Shown piece after piece: positions 35,989-44,586 of a stretch of DNA of 64,000 nt. This stretch comes from Klebsiella pneumoniae (lineage in GTDB: Bacteria; Myxococcota_A; UBA796; SXON01), in assembly GCA_945862325.1 (NCBI GenBank), contig CAMAXZ010000007.1:1-64000 (forward strand), in the 5' to 3' direction. A program made the translations under genes and the position numbers. The number at the start of each line of letters is the position of its first letter. Within the stretch, counting starts at the first letter, position 1. Below the pieces are notes generated by a model. That model saw only the letters and a program-made list of their open reading frames with translations. It had not been told where the DNA came from and did not search any database.

Positions 35989-37575
35989 CTACAGCAGGCC
36001 TGGGTCGCCGTTGTTCGTGGTCGCGACCACGCGAGTGCCCTTGCCGTTGCTGTCGACCCGCAGCACCACCACCGGCGGCGCCGCGATGACGCCGTCCTTG
36101 TCGCTGTCGACGAGCTCGAAGTCGATCGGCTCGCCGCCGATGAGGATGTCGCCCTTGGCGAGCACGTCGTCCTTGTCGGCCCCCGCGAGGCCGAGGCCAC
36201 CGCCGGACGCGAAGCCCAGGGTGCCGTAGAACCTGCCCTTCGCGAGGGTGTCCTGCTTGCCCTTCTTGCTCGCTTCGCCGAGCAGGCTGACCTTGCCGGT
36301 GAGGTCGACGCCGACGGGGTTCTCGGCGAATTCTACCGCGTTGGCGAAGACGACGCTGACATCGCCGTCGTACGTGAGGGTGTAGCTCTGCTCCTTCGTG
36401 GTCGCGGCCTTCGAGGTGGAGCTCAGCGTCACCTTCACCGCGGTGGGGAGCGTGTCCGCGGAGGCCGCGTAGGCGGTGGCCGACAGGGTCCAGCCGCCGT
36501 CGCCGTCTTCCGCGAGCGACAGGCAGGTGCCGTTCGCGCACAGTCCGCGCTCGTCGAACGCCGTTCCCTGCTTGATCGCCGTGCCGTCGATCGACACCTG
36601 AAACCGCTCCTTCTCGGGCGAGCCGTCGAAGGCGACACGCGTGGCCGCGCTCACCTGGTAGCTGTTCGTGGGGATGGTGAGGGTGTCCCCGTCGGTCAGC
36701 TCCACCTCGGCGTCCACCGGGAGCGATTCGGCCCCGCTCCAGCCGTCGGACACGACCACGACCGCCGAGCAGCGCGCGCTGAGCACGTTCTCGCAGTCGA
36801 GATTGGCGCGACGCACGAGCGCGACGCGGGTGAGGGGGTCGTCGTCGGTCGCGAGCGCGTTCACCGCCGCGCCCGCGTCGTCGAAGGGCAGACCGAGCTT
36901 CATCTTCTGGGTGCCGAGCTTGTCACCCGCCCGATCGCGGGCGGTGGCCTTCACCACGAGGAGGCCCTCGTGCGCGACGGCGAGGTCGCCCTCCCAGACG
37001 GCCCCGACGGCCTCCCAGCCCACCTCGGACGTGACGGTCGACTTGTCCTCCGAGATGGCGATCTCGGCGTACGCGACCGCGTAGGTGTCGGCCCCCTGGA
37101 GCTGCGTGACCACCTCGTACCCGGCGCCCTCGACGCCGGGGAACACGGCGGCGCCGAGCAGCTCGACGTCGGGCGCGCCGATGCCGTCGCGCGCGCAGCG
37201 GTCACCCGTGCCGCAGTAGTCGGCGCGGACCATGCGGGACAGGGCGCCGGCGGCGTCGAGGGTTCCGGTGAACGTGGCGAGCTCGGCGTTGGCCGCGTCG
37301 TAGACGGTGAGGGTGATGGCCGCGGCGCGCGCGGGGAGCGCGCGGATCGTGGCGGTCCCGGACAGCCAGGCGTTGGTCTCCGCGAGCGCGATCTGCTCCA
37401 CGCCGCCGTCGGACTCGACCTCGGCGGAGATGCTCGCGGCGGCGGCGTCGATGTCGGAGGTGAGGACGACGAGCCCGACCTCGATGCCGTGGTGGGCGAT
37501 CTCGATGGTCTCGATGCTGACCTCGTTGCCGGCGAACGCGGGGGCGACGAGCGAGAGGAGGCTGGGCACGAACAT
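35989..37575 (-). CDS. Secreted beta-rich protein of unknown function
   Basis: A 528-residue protein. GGAG lies 6 bases before ATG 37575, which opens a signal peptide (MFVPSLLSLVAPAFAG). The mature part is beta-strand-rich with many Ser/Thr/Asp turns. It has a few cysteine pairs (YCGTGDRCARDG, LDCENVLSARCSA, GLCANGTCLSL) and an Asp-rich loop near the end (VDSDKDGVIAA). The architecture is similar in style to the secreted protein at 485-2095, but I could not align the two convincingly. It is probably periplasmic or extracellular. Function unknown. Confidence 0.75.
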   Translation of the reverse strand: MFVPSLLSLVAPAFAGNEVSIETIEIAHHGIEVGLVVLTSDIDAAAASISAEVESDGGVEQIALAETNAWLSGTATIRALPARAAAITLTVYDAANAELATFTGTLDAAGALSRMVRADYCGTGDRCARDGIGAPDVELLGAAVFPGVEGAGYEVVTQLQGADTYAVAYAEIAISEDKSTVTSEVGWEAVGAVWEGDLAVAHEGLLVVKATARDRAGDKLGTQKMKLGLPFDDAGAAVNALATDDDPLTRVALVRRANLDCENVLSARCSAVVVVSDGWSGAESLPVDAEVELTDGDTLTIPTNSYQVSAATRVAFDGSPEKERFQVSIDGTAIKQGTAFDERGLCANGTCLSLAEDGDGGWTLSATAYAASADTLPTAVKVTLSSTSKAATTKEQSYTLTYDGDVSVVFANAVEFAENPVGVDLTGKVSLLGEASKKGKQDTLAKGRFYGTLGFASGGGLGLAGADKDDVLAKGDILIGGEPIDFELVDSDKDGVIAAPPVVVLRVDSNGKGTRVVATTNNGDPGLL

Positions 37576-37739
37576 GGGGCTCCGAGGGTTGCCCGAACGG
37601 AGTAGCCGTGGACGCCCGGGTCGTGACCCTCACCGAACCCCCAACGGGACGGGGCCAAAGGCACGACCGTCGCGGCGCGACCACTGCGAAGTCGAGCGCG
37701 GTATGCGGACGCCTCCCACTCCGGTTCGCAGTCCGCCGC

Positions 37740-38579
37740 CTACCCCACCAAACGCTCCGACAACTGCCAGAGGCGCTCACCGAGCGCGTCGTCGAGCGCG
37801 AGCTTGGCGGGACGCACCTCCCGGTTGGACTCGTAGTACCCACCGGTGCGCCCCTCGATCGACGGATCGACGGCCAGGAACGTCAGGGTCTTCGCCCCTT
37901 GTGCGGGGCTGATCATGAACCACTTCGCCACGGCGAGCACGGGCTGGATCCACGCGGGCGCTCCCGTCCAGATGTTCGTGGCGACGGCACCCGGGTGCAG
38001 GGCGTTGACGAGGACGCGCCCTTGAAGGCGACGCGCGAGCGCGCGCGTGAACAGGACGTTCGCGAGCTTGGAGCGCGCGTAGGCCCCCATGATCGAGTAG
38101 CCGCCGCGCTCGTAGCCCACGTCGTCGAGGTCGAGCGTGCCGCCGCGGTGGCCCACGGAGGCGACGACCACGATCCGCGGCCGATCGCCCTTCTCGACGA
38201 GGTCGAGGAGGAGCCGCGTGGTGAGGAAATACCCGAGGTGATTGACCGCGAACGTCTGCTCGATGCCGTCCACCGTGACGGTGCGCGTGTCCGCCACGCC
38301 GCCCGCGTTGTTGATCAGCACGTCGATGCGCGGCAGCCGGGCGTGGACGTCGTCGGCGAACCGGCGGATGGATGCCTGCGACGAAAAGTCGCAGAGGAAG
38401 CTCCCCACCTGGCCGCGGCCGGCCGCCGCACGAACCTGTTCGAGGGCCTTCGCGGTGCGGCCCTCGTCGCGACCGACGATGTACACGTCCGCGCCACCGG
38501 CCGCGAGCGCGAGCGCCGCCTCGAGACCAACGCCGTTCGTGGCGCCCGTGATGAGGACGATTCGACCGGTGAGTTCCAC
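37740..38579 (-). CDS. Short-chain dehydrogenase/reductase
   Basis: A 279-residue SDR enzyme. GTG 38579 is chosen because GGAG lies 6 bases upstream and the Rossmann fold begins at once; an ATG at 38630 would add a basic tail without a ribosome-binding site. The cofactor motif is TGATNGVG (11-18), followed by NNAG (90-93) and the catalytic set Ser141, Tyr167 and Lys171 (YARSK). The sequence resembles retinol-dehydrogenase-like SDRs (YSIMGAYARSKLANVLF by position 161-177). It should reduce or oxidise a carbonyl/alcohol with NAD(P); the substrate is unknown. It is divergent from the secreted protein at 38718. Confidence 0.92.
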   Translation of the reverse strand: MELTGRIVLITGATNGVGLEAALALAAGGADVYIVGRDEGRTAKALEQVRAAAGRGQVGSFLCDFSSQASIRRFADDVHARLPRIDVLINNAGGVADTRTVTVDGIEQTFAVNHLGYFLTTRLLLDLVEKGDRPRIVVVASVGHRGGTLDLDDVGYERGGYSIMGAYARSKLANVLFTRALARRLQGRVLVNALHPGAVATNIWTGAPAWIQPVLAVAKWFMISPAQGAKTLTFLAVDPSIEGRTGGYYESNREVRPAKLALDDALGERLWQLSERLVG

Positions 38580-38717
38580 GCGCGCTCCGATGGACGGTCG
38601 GACTAACCGACGGCGGGTCGGCGCGAACATCCGCGCACACGGCGCGCAGGGACGCGCAACATGAGCCGCGTACGTTGGTCCCAGATGGCGCCGCGTCCCT
38701 CGGCGCCCGGAGGTCCG

Positions 38718-39290
38718 ATGCTGCTGTCCGTCTTCGCGTTCGCTCTCGCCGCGCCGCCCACCCCGCAAGCGGTCTCGCTATTCGCCACGCCCGAGGCCCT
38801 CGCCGCAGGCGAGCCGACCGCGGTCATCCGCGCCGGCGTGCGGGTGGCGGAGGGCACGTTCGGGTTCTGGGGGCTGGCCGGCTCCATCCCCGTCGCGCAC
38901 CTCGCCCTGCGGCCCAAGGACGCCCGCGTCTACGGCCAAGTGTACGCGTTCGAGGCGGACGGCGTCACGTGGCTGAACCCGGATCGCCCGATCGTGTCGT
39001 TCTGGAACGACTTCGGCGCCGTCACCCGGGTTGGAGACGCGGCCGTGGCCGAGCGTCTGGAGTGCTACTGGGTGCAGGACAACGTCGAGTCCGGGCACGA
39101 ACACTGCGACCTCGTCGTCGAGCTCGTCGACGCGTCGCGTTGGACCACGACGCGCGTCGATCGCTGGAACCTCCCCGCGATCCTCTCCGACGCGCCCGCG
39201 CTCGCCGAGGAGTTCGACGCCGCCCGGCCGAAGGACACCCGGACCGTGCGCAGGTACCTCGTGCGGTACCTCGCGGAGCGCTCGGGTTAG
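38718..39290 (+). CDS. Small secreted protein upstream of a two-component system
   Basis: A 190-residue protein. ATG 38718 has GGAGG 5 bases upstream and opens a signal peptide (MLLSVFAFALAAPPTPQA); an earlier ATG at 38661 lacks these. The mature part is a mixed alpha/beta domain with two cysteines (ECYWVQDNVESGHEHCD, residues about 115-131) and the acidic patch ELVDASRW. It ends 8 bases before the response regulator gene, so it is very probably in the same operon and may modulate the sensor kinase. No family recognised. Confidence 0.78.
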   Translation: MLLSVFAFALAAPPTPQAVSLFATPEALAAGEPTAVIRAGVRVAEGTFGFWGLAGSIPVAHLALRPKDARVYGQVYAFEADGVTWLNPDRPIVSFWNDFGAVTRVGDAAVAERLECYWVQDNVESGHEHCDLVVELVDASRWTTTRVDRWNLPAILSDAPALAEEFDAARPKDTRTVRRYLVRYLAERSG

Positions 39291-39298
39291 GAGCACGG

Positions 39299-40000
39299 GT
39301 GCGCGACGACGCTCCGCTCCGGGTCCTGCTGATCGAGGACGATCGTCGCCTCGCGTCGCTGATCGCCGAGTTCCTCGAGCTGCGGAGCCTCTCGGTCGTG
39401 ACGGTGCACGACGGCGCGGCGGGCCTCGCCCGCGCCGTCGAGCCCGGCTGGGACTGTGTCCTGCTCGATCTGATGCTCCCGGGGCTCGGCGGCATGGAGG
39501 TGTGCCGACGCGTGCGAGCGCGGTCGGACGTGCCCATCGTGATGCTCACCGCGCTCGCCAGCGAGGGAGAGCGCGTGCTCGGGCTGGAGAGCGGCGCGGA
39601 CGCGTACGTGTGCAAGCCCTTCTCCACCGCCGAGCTGCTCGCGCAGGTGCGCGCGCTCGCGCGGCGGCACCGCGGCGAGCTGCGCGCCCCCGACGCACGG
39701 CGGGTGGCGGGTGACGTCGAGGTCGACCCGTCCACCCGGCGCGCGTCGGTCGGCGGGCGCCCCCTGGAGCTCACCAGTCAGGAGTTCGCGTTGCTCGTCT
39801 GCTTCGTCGGTCAGCCGGGGCGGGTGTTGTCCCGCGAGCGGCTGCTCGAGCTCACCCACGGCGACCCGGGGGAGGCCTACGATCGGAGCATCGACGGGCA
39901 CATCTCGCGCCTGCGGCAGAAGCTCGGTGACGACGCACGAAACCCCGTGCGACTGAAGACCGTGCGCGGCGCTGGCTACATGCTGGTGGCGACCCCGTGA
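39299..40000 (+). CDS. OmpR-family response regulator
   Basis: A 233-residue response regulator with GTG start at 39299, supported by AGGAG 6 bases upstream. The receiver domain has the acidic pair in LIEDD, phosphoacceptor Asp57 (LLDLMLP), Thr in MLTA and Lys in CKPFS. A linker leads to an OmpR/PhoB winged-helix DNA-binding domain (ELTSQEFALLVCF, then RSIDGHISRLRQKLG and KTVRGAGYML). It overlaps the kinase gene by 4 bases (GTGA). Similarity in layout is closest to CpxR-type regulators, but targets cannot be read from the sequence. Confidence 0.95.
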   Translation: MRDDAPLRVLLIEDDRRLASLIAEFLELRSLSVVTVHDGAAGLARAVEPGWDCVLLDLMLPGLGGMEVCRRVRARSDVPIVMLTALASEGERVLGLESGADAYVCKPFSTAELLAQVRALARRHRGELRAPDARRVAGDVEVDPSTRRASVGGRPLELTSQEFALLVCFVGQPGRVLSRERLLELTHGDPGEAYDRSIDGHISRLRQKLGDDARNPVRLKTVRGAGYMLVATP

Positions 40001-41361
40001 GCCGCATCCCGATCGTCGTGCGCTTCTACGTCCTCGGCTTGGTGGCGTTCGTGCTGGTCTCCTACGCCACGGTCGACATCACCGCGCGCGCCCACGACGC
40101 CTGGTGGGCGGCGAGCGGCTCGCCGGCGCTGTCCGACGTCCATCCGTACGGGGTCCTCGCGGCGCGGGCCCAGGGCGCGCCGCTGACGGCGGACGATCTG
40201 TCGGAGTTCCTGGCGACGTGGTTCCCGCGGTACGAGTTCGCCGTGGTCGACGCGGGCGGCGCGGTGCGCCAGCGTCGCGGGTTCGCCGAGGTCAGCGAGT
40301 TCCGACCGTCGGCCCTCGACTGGAGCGAGGGCGACCGCGTGTACGATCCGGCCGCCCAGGCCGACGCCTATCGGGTGTCCGCGGCCTCCGGCCCGCCCCT
40401 CTACACCTTCATCCGCGTCGTCCCGTCGGAGGAGCAGGAGCGGATCGCGTCGGCGTACTGGTGGGCGGCCCTCGCCGCGGTGCTCGGAGGCCACCTCGCG
40501 CTCGCCGCGTGGTTCGTCTGGACGATCGGCGGCCCCTTGCACCGTGTCACCGCCGCGGCCCAGGCCCTCGCCGACGGGCGCCTCGACGCGCGGACGCGAA
40601 TGCGAGGGGCCGACGAGATCGGGCGGCTGGGCTCCGCCTTCGACACGATGGCGGAGCGCCTCGAGGCGGCCCTGCGGGCGCAGCAGGTCCTGATGGGGCA
40701 GGTGTCGCACGAGCTCCGCACGCCTCTCGCGCGCCTCCGGGTGGCGGTCGATCTCGCGCGCGAGGGCGACGTGGCGCGGGTCCGCCGCACGCTCGACGGA
40801 ATGGACGTGGACCTCCACGAGCTGGAGTCACTCGTGGCGGAGATCCTCGCGTACGCGCGCCTCGAGGTCGCGTCCGCCCGAGGCGTCCCGGCGCTCCACG
40901 TCGCCCCCGTCCAGACCGACGCGTTCGTCCGCTCGGTGGTGGAGCGGTTCCGCGCGGCGAACCCCGAGCGCGACGTCACGCTCGCGGTCGGCCCGCGCGT
41001 GCCGGAGGTTCGCGGCGACGAGGTCCTGCTGGCCCGGGCCCTCACCAACCTCCTCCAGAACGCCCACGCCTTCGCCCCCGAGGGCCGGCCGGTGGCGGTG
41101 GAGGTGTCAGGCGTCCCGGGCCACGTGGAGATCCGCGTGCTCGACGACGGGCCGGGCGTCCCGCCGGACGAGATCGAACGGCTGTTCGAGCCGTTCTTCC
41201 AAGGCCGACGCCGCGCCGCGACCACCGGCGGCTTCGGGCTCGGCCTCAGCTTGTGCCGCCGCGCCGCGCTGGCGCACGGCGGCACGATCGACCTGGACAA
41301 CCGGCCCGAGGGCGGCGCCGTGGTGACCCTACGGCTGCCGACGACCCACTCGGATCAATGA
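39997..41361 (+). CDS. CpxA-like membrane sensor histidine kinase
   Basis: A 454-residue kinase with GTG start overlapping the regulator's stop. Membrane helices at about 8-27 and 154-177 flank a periplasmic domain of about 125 residues. A HAMP domain follows (178-230). The phosphoacceptor motif is QVSHELRTPLARLR with His238. The ATPase domain has N-box ALTNLLQNAHAFA, VLDDGPGVP, FEPFFQGRR and GFGLGLSLCRRAALAHGG. With the adjacent regulator it forms a complete two-component pair. The envelope signal is unknown; the upstream secreted protein could be a ligand or brake. Confidence 0.94.
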   Translation: MSRIPIVVRFYVLGLVAFVLVSYATVDITARAHDAWWAASGSPALSDVHPYGVLAARAQGAPLTADDLSEFLATWFPRYEFAVVDAGGAVRQRRGFAEVSEFRPSALDWSEGDRVYDPAAQADAYRVSAASGPPLYTFIRVVPSEEQERIASAYWWAALAAVLGGHLALAAWFVWTIGGPLHRVTAAAQALADGRLDARTRMRGADEIGRLGSAFDTMAERLEAALRAQQVLMGQVSHELRTPLARLRVAVDLAREGDVARVRRTLDGMDVDLHELESLVAEILAYARLEVASARGVPALHVAPVQTDAFVRSVVERFRAANPERDVTLAVGPRVPEVRGDEVLLARALTNLLQNAHAFAPEGRPVAVEVSGVPGHVEIRVLDDGPGVPPDEIERLFEPFFQGRRRAATTGGFGLGLSLCRRAALAHGGTIDLDNRPEGGAVVTLRLPTTHSDQ

Positions 41362-41380
41362 AAGACGGATCAATGAAAAA
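41351..41380. repeat. 15-base tandem duplication across a convergent junction
   Basis: CGGATCAATGAAAGA (41351-41365) is followed directly by CGGATCAATGAAAAA (41366-41380), one mismatch. The first copy carries the stop codon of the sensor kinase on the plus strand and the second carries the stop codon of the rhomboid-like gene on the minus strand. Confidence 0.85.
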
Positions 41381-42086
41381 CGTCTTTGTTCCGACTGTTC
41401 TCGCGCCGCCCGCCCTCGATGACCTGAAACCGGCGCAGATCGCGCTCGGCGCGGGACCGACGCCACCGCCCGAACGCGGCGCCGAGCCGGCGCGTGGGCA
41501 CGGCGTGCCACGCCCAGGCGCCGCCCCACGCGAAGAACGCGAGCCCGGTCCAGGTGGACGGCGCGTAGAGCAGGAACAAGAAGGCGATCAGGCCGGTGCC
41601 CCACGCCAGGAGCGACGCGCGGACCGGAACGACGAAGAAGATGTAGACCGTGGCGTGCGGGTTGGTGAACCCGAAGTGTGCGAGCAGCGCGCCGAGCAGC
41701 GCGGACACGCCGACGAACCCGAGGTCGTCGAACAACCCGGTCAACACCCCCACGACGGTCAAGGTGACCGCGAGCAGCCACGACGCCCCGAGCGCGCGGA
41801 CGAGCCCCGTGCGGCCCAGGGCCCGCTCGACCGGCGCGAGCAGGAAGAACAGCCCGAGCCACTCGAGGAACGCGCTCCACGGGTGGTACGGGCTCAGCGC
41901 GAGCGCCGTGACCACCTGCCACGGGTAGAAGCCCTCCCCGAAAGGTTGCCACGCGAGCCACTGGTCGAGCGCCTGCCGCGAGACCATCTGCGCCACGAAG
42001 ATGCCGAACTTCGTGAGGATCACCGCGCGGGCGAGCGGAGTCCAGTTGTCGCCCAGGTTCAGCCCCGGCACCCCGTTCCCCTGCAT
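41370..42086 (-). CDS. Rhomboid-like membrane protein without the catalytic dyad
   Basis: A 238-residue protein with about six membrane helices. ATG 42086 has GAGGAG 7 bases upstream. The pattern follows the rhomboid fold: FYPWQVVTALALSPYHPW, then a helix ending in APVERALG, then GVSALLGALLAHFGF (126-140) where rhomboid proteases have GASGxxxGLLGA, and a late GG-containing helix. Ser128 is present. The partner His of helix 6 appears to be Trp187 (AFFAWGGAWAW) and the helix-2 Asn position is not conserved. It is therefore probably an inactive rhomboid homologue that binds or chaperones membrane proteins. The call of inactivity needs an alignment. Confidence 0.75.
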   Translation of the reverse strand: MQGNGVPGLNLGDNWTPLARAVILTKFGIFVAQMVSRQALDQWLAWQPFGEGFYPWQVVTALALSPYHPWSAFLEWLGLFFLLAPVERALGRTGLVRALGASWLLAVTLTVVGVLTGLFDDLGFVGVSALLGALLAHFGFTNPHATVYIFFVVPVRASLLAWGTGLIAFLFLLYAPSTWTGLAFFAWGGAWAWHAVPTRRLGAAFGRWRRSRAERDLRRFQVIEGGRRENSRNKDVFH

Positions 42087-42166
42087 CGCTGCGCTCCTCG
42101 CTACAGCGTTACACGCGGGCGCGCCGCGCGGCCACCGAGACGCGTCACGCGGGGTAAACGTGCGCG

Positions 42167-42784
42167 ATGCTCGCGCTCGTCCTCGCCTCGTCCGCGCTCG
42201 CGCACCCGGGTCACCTCGGCGAACACGCGATGCCCGAGCTGGTGTGGCACCGCACGGAGATCGTTCTCGAACCTCGTTCGATTCGGGTGACGTACACCTC
42301 CGACGTGCCGACGTCGCGGATGTCCGACGTCGCGGGGCTCGCGGCGCGGCTCTCGGCCGGGGTGTCCCTCTCCTGGGACGGGGCGCCGCTCGACGCCCAC
42401 CGCGCGCTGGCGACCGTCGACGCCGAAGGCGTGCACCGCGTGCGGGTCGACCTCCGCGCCGACACACCCGCGAGCGGCGTCCTGCTCGTGCGAAACACGA
42501 ACTTCGAATCCGACTCCGGCGGATGGGCCGCGCTGTACGTGCACGTCTCCGGGGCCCTCGTCGTGACCGACACGAACCTCGCCCGGGTCGCGGCCGGCGC
42601 CGCCTTCCACAACCGCGACGGCGTCGCCGGGGAAGACGACGCGGTCGCGCGGGCGGCGCGCCTCGAGGTCCGCCCGGCGTCCTGGCTCGAGCGGAAGGAC
42701 GGCAGCTTCCGACTCGCGGATCGGCTCGACGGCACCCGCGCCGCCGCCGGTTGGGCGGCGTGGCTCGCTCCGAGCGCCCGTTGA
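42167..42784 (+). CDS. Secreted protein of unknown function next to murJ
   Basis: A 205-residue protein with a short signal peptide (MLALVLASSALAHPG). The mature part begins with a His-containing stretch (HPGHLGEHAMPELVWH) that could bind metal. The rest is beta-rich and resembles an Ig-like fold, with strands ALYVHVSGALVVTD and RVRVDLRA. The ribosome-binding site is weak. Its stop overlaps the TTG start of the murJ gene (TTGA), so the two are translationally coupled. It starts 80 bases from the divergent rhomboid-like gene. No family recognised. Confidence 0.75.
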   Translation: MLALVLASSALAHPGHLGEHAMPELVWHRTEIVLEPRSIRVTYTSDVPTSRMSDVAGLAARLSAGVSLSWDGAPLDAHRALATVDAEGVHRVRVDLRADTPASGVLLVRNTNFESDSGGWAALYVHVSGALVVTDTNLARVAAGAAFHNRDGVAGEDDAVARAARLEVRPASWLERKDGSFRLADRLDGTRAAAGWAAWLAPSAR

Positions 42785-44586
42785 ACGCGCAGGGCGTCGC
42801 CGCGGCGAACCTGCTCGCGCGGCTCACCGGACTCGCGCGCGAGATCGTGGTGAGCGCGGTCTTCGGCGCCGGCGCGGCGACCGACGCCTTCAACGCCGCG
42901 ACGCGCGTCCCGAACGTCCTGCGCGAGCTGCTCGTCGAGGGCTCGCTCCAGAACGCCTTCGTCCCGGCCTTCGCCCAGGCGTCCGAGGAGGACGGGGAGC
43001 GCGGCGCCTGGGCGCTCGCCGACGCGTTCCTCGGCGCCCTGATCCTCGCGCTCGGCGTGGTCACCGGGGTGTTCCTCGTCTTCGCCCCGGCGTGGACCCT
43101 GCTCGTCGCGAGCGGCTTCTCCGAAGACAAGCTCGCCCTCACGACGTCCCTGGTGCGTTGGCTGTCGCCGTTCCTCGCGGGCCTCTCCCTCGCGGGGTTC
43201 GCCGCCGCGATGTTGAACGTCCGCGGCCGCTTCCTCCTGCCCGCCCTGGCGTCCAACGCCCTGAACGTGCTCGTACTGCTGGGCGCGCTGCTCGCGCCGG
43301 GCTTCGAACGGTGGACCGGCCTGCCGGCGATCACCTGCCTCGCGCTCGCCACCACGCTGTCCGGCTTCGCGCAGCTCGCGATCTGCGCCCCCGCCCTGCT
43401 GGCCTTGGGGTGGGTCCCGCGCCCGACGCTGCGCGCCCACCCCGGCCTCGCCCGCGTCGCCCGCACCTTGCCGCCGGCGCTGATCGGCATCGGAACGGTA
43501 CAGTTCAACGTGCTCGTCGAGGCGCAGTGGGCGAGCGCCTACGGCGACGGCCCCCTCACCTGGATGAGCCTCGCGTTCCGGCTCGTGCAGCTCCCGCTCG
43601 CGGTGGTCGCCGGGAGCATCGCCACGATCGCCCTGACCGAGCTCAGCCACCACGTCGCCCGCGGCGACCGCGCGGCCACGGCGGGCGCCCTCGGCCGCGC
43701 GCTCCGCCTCAACGCCCTCTGGACCGTCCCGGCCGCCGTCGGCCTCTCCCTCCTCGCCCGCCCTCTCTGCGCGCTCCTGTTCGAGCGCGGCGCGTTCACG
43801 CCGGACGACACCGCGGGCACCGCCGCGATGCTCGAGATGTACGCCCTCGCCGTCTACGGCATCTGCTTCCACCGCGTCGCGGTGCCGGCGTACTACGCCC
43901 TGCGCGACCCGTGGACACCGATGCGCCTGAGCCTCGCCGCGATGGCCGCGAAGATCCCGGTGATCCTCCTGCTGACCCGCGGGTTCGGAATGGGCGTCGA
44001 GGCCCTGCCGCTCAGCCACGCCATCACCGTCACCGCGGAGTCGGCGCTGCTCGCGCTGGGCCTCGCCGAGCACACCGCGCCGCGGCCGGTCCTCGTCGCC
44101 CACGCGCGGATCGCCGTGGCCGCCGCGATCATGGGCCTCTCGACGTGGTTCCTTCGCGACGTGGTGCCCGTGGTGCCGCTCGCGGCCGGCGCGGGCGCGC
44201 TCTACCTCACCGTCGCCTGGGCGCTCGGCGAGCGGGACTTCGGCCGCGGACCGCCCGGGCTGCCGCCGACCGTGGACGGCCCGACCCGCGACGCCCTGCG
44301 CGCCCTCGCCTCCGGGACGGCGCGCTTCGACGGCGCCCGGGTGGTCGGCGCCGACGCCGCCTGGGTCGCGCGCACCGCGGGCAAGACCCTCCGCTTCGAG
44401 GTCGATCCCTCGGCGATCGACCCCACGCGGGCGCCCGGCCCCGCGGCCCCCGTCTTCGCCGTGCTCGAGCCCGGCGCCCCGCCCACCTTGCGCGGGCTCG
44501 TGGTCGACGGCCGCGCGTGGCACGCCGACGGCGGGGCGCTCGTCGCCGGGGCCTCCGCCGGCCCGCGCATCGCGGTCACCCCATGA
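42781..44586 (+). CDS. murJ: MurJ-like lipid II flippase with C-terminal extension
   Basis: A 601-residue membrane protein of the MOP superfamily. The TTG start at 42781 overlaps the previous stop and gives the typical MurJ N-terminus (LLARLTGLAREIVVSAVFGAG, ATDAFNAATRVPNVLRELL by position 11-50). About 14 membrane helices extend to residue 480. Conserved features include FERGAFTPDDTAGTAAML and AYYALRDPWTPMRLSL. MurJ flips the peptidoglycan precursor lipid II across the inner membrane. The last 120 residues are soluble, beta-rich and Pro/Ala-rich, an extension not usual for MurJ. The methyltransferase gene overlaps its stop as ATGA. Confidence 0.9.
   Translation: MNAQGVAAANLLARLTGLAREIVVSAVFGAGAATDAFNAATRVPNVLRELLVEGSLQNAFVPAFAQASEEDGERGAWALADAFLGALILALGVVTGVFLVFAPAWTLLVASGFSEDKLALTTSLVRWLSPFLAGLSLAGFAAAMLNVRGRFLLPALASNALNVLVLLGALLAPGFERWTGLPAITCLALATTLSGFAQLAICAPALLALGWVPRPTLRAHPGLARVARTLPPALIGIGTVQFNVLVEAQWASAYGDGPLTWMSLAFRLVQLPLAVVAGSIATIALTELSHHVARGDRAATAGALGRALRLNALWTVPAAVGLSLLARPLCALLFERGAFTPDDTAGTAAMLEMYALAVYGICFHRVAVPAYYALRDPWTPMRLSLAAMAAKIPVILLLTRGFGMGVEALPLSHAITVTAESALLALGLAEHTAPRPVLVAHARIAVAAAIMGLSTWFLRDVVPVVPLAAGAGALYLTVAWALGERDFGRGPPGLPPTVDGPTRDALRALASGTARFDGARVVGADAAWVARTAGKTLRFEVDPSAIDPTRAPGPAAPVFAVLEPGAPPTLRGLVVDGRAWHADGGALVAGASAGPRIAVTP

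Noticed and set aside
38630-38717. Alternative upstream starts for the SDR enzyme (ATG 38630) and the secreted protein (ATG 38661)
   Set aside because: Both lack ribosome-binding sites. The chosen starts at 38579 and 38718 have GGAG and GGAGG at proper distance and match the expected N-termini.
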